Source: CAYJEQ01 sp964369235 (GTDB lineage: Bacteria > Bacillota > Clostridia > Oscillospirales > Ruminococcaceae). Taken from it: a stretch of DNA of 11,522 nucleotides. The notes under the pieces are model-generated. The model searched no databases, had not been told where the DNA came from, and saw only the letters and a program-made list of their open reading frames with translations. Of this stretch, positions 5,996 through 11,522 are shown piece after piece. The stretch covers positions 1 to 11,522 of the forward strand of contig CAYJEQ010000078.1 in assembly GCA_964369235.1 (NCBI GenBank), read 5' to 3'. A program made the position numbers and the translations under genes. Every line of letters begins with the position of its first letter. The stretch's first letter is position 1.

Positions 5996-6418
5996 TTGAA
6001 AAAAGAAGTAATGATAACAATTACAGGGGATCAGACAGTAGATGGAGAAACCGATACAATAGAGGTACTTACAACAGGTAATTATTATCGCAAAAATGGC
6101 AATTATTACATTAGCTATGAAGAGAGCCAATCTACTGGAATGGAGGGTGTACGCACCACCATTAAGGTAGAAGATGAGAAGAAGGTAACCATGATGAGAA
6201 GTGGCAACCTTAAAACCCAGTTTATAATCGAAAATCAGGTGAGACACAGCTGTTATTATGACACTGGGCAAGGTGGCTTAATGATAGGTGTATGGGGTAA
6301 TCAGATTATCTCCTCATTAAAAGATAGTGGAGGTATGCTGTCCTTTAAATATACCATGGACATAAATACTGCACTGGCAAGTGAAAATAAAGTAACTATA
6401 AATATCAAGGAGTGTTAG
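5996..6418 (+). CDS. DUF1934 (YwiB-like) calycin-fold protein
   Basis: A 140-residue protein of the DUF1934 family, small beta-barrel proteins of unknown function resembling lipocalin/calycin folds. Family hallmarks are the opening strand KKEVMITITGDQ, the tyrosine-rich NYYRKNGNYYISYEES (about 29-44), and GLMIGVWGNQIISSL followed by GGMLSFKYTMDIN near the end. The start is TTG at 5996, with a weak AAGAAGG about 8 bases before it; the in-frame ATG six codons later would remove the first strand. Its place 4 bases ahead of argS repeats the B. subtilis ywiB-argS arrangement, which supports the call and suggests a shared, still unknown, link to argS expression. Confidence 0.85.
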   Translation: MKKEVMITITGDQTVDGETDTIEVLTTGNYYRKNGNYYISYEESQSTGMEGVRTTIKVEDEKKVTMMRSGNLKTQFIIENQVRHSCYYDTGQGGLMIGVWGNQIISSLKDSGGMLSFKYTMDINTALASENKVTINIKEC

Positions 6419-6422
6419 AACA

Positions 6423-8117
6423 TTGTTTAATCCAACAACAGATACAATTAATCAGATTAAAACCCTAGTAGAGGACAGTTTAAAATCAGCTATCCAAAAG
6501 GGACAGCTAGCAGAGGGTGAAATCCCAGAATTCACTGTAGAAATCCCAGCAGACACCACCCACGGTGATTTTGCAACTAATGCAGCAATGGTATCAGCTA
6601 GAGCTTTTCGTCTAGCACCGAGAGCTATTGCAGAGATTATCAGTAGTAATATTAAGTTAGAAGGCACAGTTTTTGAGAAAATAGAGATTGCTGGCCCTGG
6701 CTTTATTAACTTCTTCCTATCTGACAGATGGTTTGCCTCTATTGTAGAAGGCATTATCGCTGCTGGTGAGGACTATGGTAGATCCGATTACGGCAATGGG
6801 GAAAAGGTAATGATAGAATTCGTATCTGCTAACCCAACAGGCCCTATGCACATGGGTAATGCTCGTGGTGGATCTATTGGTGACTGTCTAGCAGATGTTA
6901 TGAAGCTGGCTGGATATAATGTACACAAAGAATTCTACATTAATGACGCAGGTAATCAGGTGGAAAAACTAGGTGTATCCCTAGAAGCTAGATACCTACA
7001 GATGTACAAAGGTGAAGATGCTATAGAGTTCCCAGAAGATGGTTATCAGGGCCTTGATATCGTGGATAGAGCTAAGGAATTTGCTGAAATCCACGGTGAT
7101 AAATATGTAGAAGTTTCCTCTGAGGAAAGAAAGAAAGCCCTTGTAGAGTACACTCTACCTGTTAACATTGCTAACCTAAGAAGAGATTTAAGCAAATACC
7201 TAGTTGAGTTTGATCAGTGGTTCCCAGAAAGCACACTACATGAAGATGGTTCTGTGGCTAAGGCTATCTCTACACTTGTAGACAAGGGCATGGCTTACGA
7301 GAATGAGGGCGCAATCTGGTATAGGGCTACAGAGTTTGGTGGGGAAAAGGACGAAGTTCTTGTTCGTGCCAACGGTATCCCAACATATTTTGCTGCTGAT
7401 ATTGCTTACCACTACAACAAGATGGCTGTAAGAGGCTATGATCGCTTAATTAATGTATGGGGCGCTGACCACCATGGCCATGTAGCACGACTTAAAGGTG
7501 CTATGAATGCTATTGGACAGAACGGTGACAAACTAGACATTATCCTAATGCAGCTGGTAAGACTAACTAAAGACGGTAAGCCTGCTAAGATGAGTAAGCG
7601 TTCTGGTAGATCTATCACCCTAGGGGATTTAATCGAAGATATCCCAGTAGAAGCTGCTAGATTCTTCTTTAATATGCGTGAAGCTAACTCTGCACTAGAC
7701 TTTGATCTAGATCTTGCAGTGGAACAAAGCTCTAACAACCCTGTATACTATGTACAGTATGCCCACGCTCGTATCCACAGTATTTTAAGAAATCTTAAGG
7801 CTGAGGGTATTGCTATCTCCACTCCATCTATAGAGGATCTAACTCTGCTGAAAACACCTGAGGAAATCCAGCTTATTAGAGGTCTATCTAAGCTTCCTCG
7901 TGAGATAGTTACAGCAGCTAAAAATTACGATCCTTCTCGACTAACCCACTATGTAATGGATATTGCAGCAAGCTTCCATAAATTCTACAATGCTTGTAAG
8001 GTTCGCATTGATGATGAGAATCTTATGAATGCTCGTGTGGCACTATGTGTAGCAACAACAATAGTTATAAAGAATGTTCTGGCAGTTATGAAGATAAATG
8101 CCCCAGAATCAATGTAA
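6423..8117 (+). CDS. argS: Arginyl-tRNA synthetase
   Basis: Class I aminoacyl-tRNA synthetase charging tRNA-Arg in the cytoplasm. The 564 residues are a normal ArgS length. The N-terminal tRNA D-loop recognition domain (about 1-120) contains IPADTTHGDFATNAAM and GPGFINFFLS. The catalytic core shows EFVSANPTGPMHMGNARGG, with HMGN as the HIGH motif at 143-146, then EFYINDAGNQVEKLG, VWGADHHGHVARLK and the KMSKRSG signature (KMSK at 389-392). A helical DALR anticodon-binding domain follows, beginning near NPVYYVQYAHARIHSILRN. The start is TTG at 6423 with AAGGAG (6407-6412) 10 bases before it; this binding site lies in the end of the DUF1934 gene, whose stop is 4 bases upstream, so the two are tightly coupled. 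No unusual residues seen. Confidence 0.96.
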   Translation: MFNPTTDTINQIKTLVEDSLKSAIQKGQLAEGEIPEFTVEIPADTTHGDFATNAAMVSARAFRLAPRAIAEIISSNIKLEGTVFEKIEIAGPGFINFFLSDRWFASIVEGIIAAGEDYGRSDYGNGEKVMIEFVSANPTGPMHMGNARGGSIGDCLADVMKLAGYNVHKEFYINDAGNQVEKLGVSLEARYLQMYKGEDAIEFPEDGYQGLDIVDRAKEFAEIHGDKYVEVSSEERKKALVEYTLPVNIANLRRDLSKYLVEFDQWFPESTLHEDGSVAKAISTLVDKGMAYENEGAIWYRATEFGGEKDEVLVRANGIPTYFAADIAYHYNKMAVRGYDRLINVWGADHHGHVARLKGAMNAIGQNGDKLDIILMQLVRLTKDGKPAKMSKRSGRSITLGDLIEDIPVEAARFFFNMREANSALDFDLDLAVEQSSNNPVYYVQYAHARIHSILRNLKAEGIAISTPSIEDLTLLKTPEEIQLIRGLSKLPREIVTAAKNYDPSRLTHYVMDIAASFHKFYNACKVRIDDENLMNARVALCVATTIVIKNVLAVMKINAPESM

Positions 8118-8135
8118 TACAAATAGGAAAGGTTT

Positions 8136-9203
8136 GTGAAAAATATGGATCTACCCCATAGTAGTGAGTATCTTTTAGACCTATCCCATATATCCTATAA
8201 TAATGAAACAAACTACCAGAAATCCCTTCTAGGCAGTAGCAATATACTGCTACCACTCCTAGGGGGGACTGGTAATATTATGGTGATTTATGGTATTAAT
8301 CCCCTACTAGAACCTGTTGGAGAGATTAGTTTTCCCCAGCTTATATCTAGCTATGGGGAAAAACTAAGCAAACTAAAATCCCATGGCATAACCTCTGTAC
8401 TATTAACAGAGGTGGACAGCCTTGCTGAGTGTCGAGCTGCCTCTTTAATGGCTAGAGAGATAGGTATGGACCTGTCAGTTTCCTTTAGGGTGGGAGATGA
8501 GGGTTTTACTGTAGATGGCAGTTACTATCTTTCAGCACTGCTGACTTTACAAGGGATTGGTTGTAGTAGATTTATTCTACACTGCTGTACTGCTAAAAGT
8601 CCCCAAGAGGAACGAGAACTAGTAGAAGAAATGCTACAGGAACTTTTAAAATATAGCACTATCCCTATTGGTGTGGTGGTTAATAGCCATGGGCTAAGTG
8701 GCACCCAGTTAAACTCCTACTGTAATAGCCTTATTACCACTGGGGCAGATTTTATTGTTAATGTGGATAAACTACCACCTCAAACCATTGTGGATATGGC
8801 TGCTGCTATTAATACATCCTCACCTAACCCTGTAAAAAAACTTTCCCTAAGCGATGAAGAAGCAATCTGTGCCGGTTATGACAGCCTTCATTTTTTAAAT
8901 GAGCACTCCACTATATCACAGGATATATACTGTGGTTATGACATGAGTCAAGCCATTATGGAGGCTGAGGATCAGGGCTGTGATATTCTTAGAATTATTC
9001 TAGATTCTATAGATGACAGCTATCTTTTTTCTATTAACTCCCGTATGGCAACAGTGGCAGTTGCTTTTGTAGCTCATGATGAGGCAACCCTAGAATCAGC
9101 ACTAACCTTTTACAATGGCATAGCAATAATCGACCCTATCTGTGATCTCCCCCGAGAAACATTGGAAAAATACGCAAAAATTTATAATTCAGTGATTTTC
9201 TAG
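8136..9203 (+). CDS. Degenerate MetH-like protein (homocysteine + pterin regions)
   Basis: The 355 residues align by pattern with a compressed cobalamin-dependent methionine synthase. Residues 75-230 follow the homocysteine methyltransferase barrel: ITSVLLTEVDSLAECRAASL for the family ETxxDLxEAxAA, SFRVGDEGFTVDGS for SFTFdxxGrTltGt, FILHCC (Cys150) for the GxNC zinc cysteine, PIGVVVNSHGL for PxxvxPNAGxP, and GADFIVNVDKLPPQTIVDMA for GAxIIGGCCGTTPxHI. In the last the two zinc cysteines are gone. Residues 265-336 recall the start of the pterin-binding domain: MSQAIMEAEDQGCDILRI, then VAFVAHDEATLESALTFYNG for the iDSxxpxxLEAALxxYxG strand-helix. The N-terminal 60 residues are not recognisable. 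The start is GTG with AGGAAAGG before it, 18 bases after argS. Methyl transfer to homocysteine seems impossible without the zinc site, so it is probably a pseudoenzyme or a repurposed binding protein. Confidence 0.6.
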   Translation: MKNMDLPHSSEYLLDLSHISYNNETNYQKSLLGSSNILLPLLGGTGNIMVIYGINPLLEPVGEISFPQLISSYGEKLSKLKSHGITSVLLTEVDSLAECRAASLMAREIGMDLSVSFRVGDEGFTVDGSYYLSALLTLQGIGCSRFILHCCTAKSPQEERELVEEMLQELLKYSTIPIGVVVNSHGLSGTQLNSYCNSLITTGADFIVNVDKLPPQTIVDMAAAINTSSPNPVKKLSLSDEEAICAGYDSLHFLNEHSTISQDIYCGYDMSQAIMEAEDQGCDILRIILDSIDDSYLFSINSRMATVAVAFVAHDEATLESALTFYNGIAIIDPICDLPRETLEKYAKIYNSVIF

Positions 9204-9204
9204 C

Positions 9205-9234
9205 TTACATATGTGCATTAATGTCCGATATAAT
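9205..9234 (+). promoter_or_regulatory. Candidate promoter before the hairpin cluster
   Basis: A perfect TATAAT at 9229-9234 has TTACAT (9205-9210) 18 bases upstream as a poor -35. It would start transcription near 9241, just before the first hairpin at 9251. Position is suggestive, the -35 is weak. Confidence 0.3.
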
Positions 9235-9250
9235 AAATAATGCTTACTGA

Positions 9251-9333
9251 ATAACTGTGTGCTTAGCACACAGTTATAGGTCGCCACAATATTGTGGCGA
9301 TTTAACCTCAAAACAATGGTGTTTTGAGGTTAA
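9251..9333. other. Three adjacent perfect hairpins (H1-H3)
   Basis: H1 is 12 base pairs (9251-9262 with 9266-9277) with a 3-base loop TTA. H2 is the perfect 20-base palindrome TCGCCACAATATTGTGGCGA (9281-9300). H3 is 13 base pairs (9302-9314 with 9321-9333) with loop AATGGT. They follow each other with 3 and 1 unpaired bases. None ends in a T run, so they are not ordinary terminators, and the stems are unrelated in sequence, so they are not a repeated element. They fill the gap after the MetH-like gene. Confidence 0.85.
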
Positions 9334-9350
9334 CAGGTGCATTGATTTAC

Positions 9351-9490
9351 AGTCTGCCTGAATTTGGAGCTATACTCCAAATTCAGAGTGCAAAGTTTTT
9401 ATAATAATGGATTAAAAACTTTGCACTTCTAAACACCCAAAAACATATTAAATAAACCTATAAGTATGTTTTTGGGTTGTTCAGCAGGCT
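9351..9490. ncRNA. Possible four-way-junction structure (P1, H4-H6)
   Basis: H4 has 12 base pairs (9358-9369 with 9375-9386, loop CTATA). H5 starts on the next base with 15 (9387-9401 with 9413-9427, 11-base loop). H6 has 13 (9435-9447 with 9465-9477, 17-base loop). A possible closing helix P1 pairs AGTCTGC (9351-9357) with GCAGGCT (9484-9490), 7 pairs including one G-T, and encloses all three. Together with H1-H3 this makes a 240-base region almost wholly paired. It ends 44 bases before the FapA-like start codon. It may be a structured RNA, a leader of the next gene, or cruciform-forming DNA; I match it to no known class. Confidence 0.45.
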
Positions 9491-9534
9491 TTAAATAGAC
9501 TTGAGTTTTAATTTTGAAAAGGATGGTAATTTCC

Positions 9535-11364
9535 ATGGAAAAAGAAAAAAGTCTTTTAATGCGACTGTATCACGATTTTATTGGTAAGAATATCCAGAAT
9601 GAACAACCACCTAATATGGAAGATAAGTTAGAACCTGAAAGTAATTCTTCCCCAGAGCCTATTAGCCAAACTATAGATTTGGACAATTTAGAGATACCTG
9701 ATATAAATCTTAAGGATCTTCAGGCTGCTGGGGTGGATATTAATAATCTAGACCTAGCTAGTTTAGATATTGATGGTCTTGAAGCTATGACCAATATAGT
9801 AGCTAACCCTATTGATAAATCATTAGAACAACAACTAGAAAAGACTATTGTCTTTGACAATCCCCTTGATGAAATGTTTTATAATATGGGGCTTGATCCT
9901 AATTTTGACAATATTAACAACCCTGAAACTGCTATATTCACAACAAAGCTAAAAATCCTTGCTAAGGAATATAATAAGAAGTTTAAAACCACTGATAAAC
10001 CTGTAGACGCCTCGGTAAATCTTCATGTATCAAGAAATAGTTGTGAAGGTTATATCTTTGTATTCCCTCCTTTACATGGAGGAGCTGACATAACCCTAAA
10101 AGCTATTAAGGATATGCTAGTAAAAAGAGAGATTAAAGAGGGTATTGTATCGGAGCTACTTAACCTTATTGTGTCTGATAAAATATATGGCAAGCTAATG
10201 CAACTTGCCCAAACCCCACTGCCAATAGCAGGGGCTAATGGCTCTATTGAGCATCTAATAAAAGTAAATAAAGAACCTAAATTCACCGAAGATCCTAAGG
10301 GCAATATTGACTTTAAGGATTTAGGGATTATAAATAATATAATAGAAGATACTGTTATCTGCAACATACACCCACCTACCCTAGGTGAGGACGGTATGTC
10401 GGTAAAAGGCGTAGTAATAAAGGCTAAAGCCGGAATAGCTGCCCCAAATATAAGAGGCAATAACACCCATCTCTCGGAAGATGGTAACCAGTTAATTGCC
10501 AGTATAAATGGTGAGCTACTATACGAGGATCAGAAATATTCTGTAAGTCCTGTTCTTAATATTGACGGCAATGTGGATATGTCCGTAGGAAATATTGACT
10601 TTGTTGGTGATATTAATATTAAAGGAAATGTAATGACTGGCTTTAATGTTATAGCTTCTGGCAGTATTTCTGTTAATGGCATAGTGGAAAATGCCACCTT
10701 AAACGCTAAAGGTGATGTAGTTGTAGCTAAGGGTATTAATGGTGGACATATTATCTGCCAAGGAGATCTCCGTTCTAATTTTATTGAAAACACCAGTGCA
10801 GAAGCTGGTGGAGATATAATTACCTCTTCTATAATAAATAGTAAGGTTTACAGCAACAAGACTATAACTGTTACCACTGGTAAAGGTGTTATTGTTGGAG
10901 GGCAGGTTTCTGCTTACAAGATTATAAAAGCCAATGCCATCGGCACAGAAAACAGCCGAGAGAACAAGGTAATGGTAGGCTTTTCCAAGGAAACCATGGA
11001 GGAAATCACCTTCCTTAGAAAACAGATGATATCTGATTTAGCTCTATTTAAAAAAGTTGACGCCAATGTTAATTTCTTAAGAGGGGACAATCAGAAAACC
11101 CCTGAGCGAGCTAAACTATTCATCACTTTATTACAGCAGTCCAAACTATTACAACAAAGAATTGAACAGTCTAAACTTAGACTGGACGATCTGGAAAGTA
11201 TCCGTAGGGATTTATCAGGCTGTAACATTACAGCAGGGACTATCTACCCTATTACAACGGTAAATATCGGCGATTTCCGTCGCAGAGTGTCTAATCTAAC
11301 CACCAGTGCTAACTTCTATATTAACGAAGAGGGAGACATGGAAGAAGCCTCAGTAAAGCACTAA
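9535..11364 (+). CDS. fapA: DUF342 / FapA-family polymer-like beta-helix protein
   Basis: FapA (DUF342) family protein; the family name 'flagellar assembly protein A' is loose and the function is poorly defined. I start at ATG 9535 (609 residues), since AAGGATGG (9519-9526) lies 8 bases before it; in-frame TTG 9514 and ATG 9523 would add 7 or 4 residues. Residues 45-85 are an acidic, leucine-spaced repeat-like stretch (LDNLEIPDINLKDLQAAG and on). The family N-terminal domain covers about 155-300, with EGYIFVFPPLHGG, TLKAIKDMLVKREIKEGI and HPPTLGEDGMSVKGVVIKAK. A right-handed beta-helix of G-D/N-V/I turns follows (about 335-470: LNIDGNVDMSVGNIDFVGDI, INIKGNVMTGFNVIASGSIS, ATLNAKGDVVVAKGINGG). 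A coiled coil (about 480-560) and a short tail end it. No flagellar gene is nearby. It lies alone behind the hairpin cluster and before a strong terminator. Confidence 0.88.
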   Translation: MEKEKSLLMRLYHDFIGKNIQNEQPPNMEDKLEPESNSSPEPISQTIDLDNLEIPDINLKDLQAAGVDINNLDLASLDIDGLEAMTNIVANPIDKSLEQQLEKTIVFDNPLDEMFYNMGLDPNFDNINNPETAIFTTKLKILAKEYNKKFKTTDKPVDASVNLHVSRNSCEGYIFVFPPLHGGADITLKAIKDMLVKREIKEGIVSELLNLIVSDKIYGKLMQLAQTPLPIAGANGSIEHLIKVNKEPKFTEDPKGNIDFKDLGIINNIIEDTVICNIHPPTLGEDGMSVKGVVIKAKAGIAAPNIRGNNTHLSEDGNQLIASINGELLYEDQKYSVSPVLNIDGNVDMSVGNIDFVGDINIKGNVMTGFNVIASGSISVNGIVENATLNAKGDVVVAKGINGGHIICQGDLRSNFIENTSAEAGGDIITSSIINSKVYSNKTITVTTGKGVIVGGQVSAYKIIKANAIGTENSRENKVMVGFSKETMEEITFLRKQMISDLALFKKVDANVNFLRGDNQKTPERAKLFITLLQQSKLLQQRIEQSKLRLDDLESIRRDLSGCNITAGTIYPITTVNIGDFRRRVSNLTTSANFYINEEGDMEEASVKH

Positions 11365-11395
11365 TAATTACATAATAACTTTCCTGTAAACTATG

Positions 11396-11437
11396 GGGCT
11401 GTAGAAATATTTTTAATATTTCTACAGCCCTTTTTTT
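11396..11437 (+). terminator. Strong intrinsic terminator after fapA
   Basis: A perfect 16-base-pair stem (11396-11411 with 11415-11430, GGGCTGTAGAAATATT) with a 3-base TTT loop is followed directly by seven Ts (11431-11437). This is a textbook Rho-independent terminator 31 bases after the fapA stop. Confidence 0.92.
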
Positions 11438-11503
11438 ACGGTTCTATATCAATTGTTGGGGTGCCTTCCCTGGCCGACGGTGAGGGAAGGCCCCCCCAAT
11501 AAT
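11396..11503. repeat. Terminator-plus-long-hairpin element, copy B
   Basis: The terminator stem is followed after 21 bases by a long GC-rich hairpin (11452-11471 with 11483-11503, loop GGCCGACGGTG), with one bulged and one mismatched position and a T run after it (11504-11508). Relative to copy A at 3144-3254, the GGCTGTAGA stem core, TTCTATAT spacer and GGGGTGnnTTCCCTnGCC are shared. Two stem positions differ in both arms so that pairing is kept. The window ends 19 bases later. Confidence 0.6.
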
Positions 11504-11522
11504 TTTTACCCCACAATTTGGT

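Noticed and set aside
9251..9333. Terminator of the ddl-argS operon in H1-H3
   Set aside because: None of the three stems is followed by a T run on the plus strand. Some termination role remains possible but not supported.
9251..9490. CRISPR array or repeat array
   Set aside because: The palindromes differ in sequence, length and loop, with no repeated unit and no spacers of even size.

Overview
The window reads as a chromosomal core region of a low-GC Gram-positive-type bacterium, most likely an anaerobic member of the Bacillota (Clostridia or Negativicutes). The reasons are AT-rich sequence, strong AGGAGG-type ribosome binding sites, frequent TTG and GTG starts, Firmicutes-style gene neighbours (prmA-rsmE, a DUF1934 gene directly before argS) and families common in that group (NusG domain II protein, bacterial acyl-ACP thioesterase, DUF342/FapA). 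No transposase, phage, CRISPR, tRNA or rRNA gene is visible. Genus cannot be told from the sequence.

Layout. Positions 1-186 hold a hairpin that probably ends an upstream unit, and a promoter. Next comes a forward operon: prmA (ribosomal protein L11 methyltransferase), rsmE (16S rRNA m3U1498 methyltransferase), a small membrane-anchored protein that appears to start at an ATT codon, and an acyl-ACP thioesterase. It ends in a terminator and a second long hairpin (3144-3254). A convergent single gene for a membrane-anchored NusG domain II protein (3294-3683, minus strand) has its own good promoter. A 450-base divergent region carries promoters in both directions and a repeat-rich leader for ddl.

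The second forward operon runs ddl (D-Ala-D-Ala ligase), a diverged glutamate-racemase-like protein, a DUF1934 protein, argS (arginyl-tRNA synthetase) and a diverged protein that looks like a shrunken methionine synthase (homocysteine plus pterin-binding regions) with its zinc site lost. After it lies a 330-base gap packed with six separate near-perfect hairpins, the last three enclosed by a possible closing helix. Then comes a DUF342/FapA-family polymer-like beta-helix protein, followed by a strong terminator and another long hairpin (11396-11503) that is a second copy of the element after the thioesterase gene.

Functionally the identified genes are housekeeping: translation (prmA, rsmE, argS), cell wall precursor supply (ddl and perhaps its racemase-like neighbour) and lipid chain release (thioesterase). 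The parts worth a second look are not the housekeeping genes. They are the hairpin cluster at 9251-9490, the duplicated terminator-plus-hairpin element, the repeat-containing ddl leader, and the two pseudoenzyme-like proteins in the ddl-argS operon.
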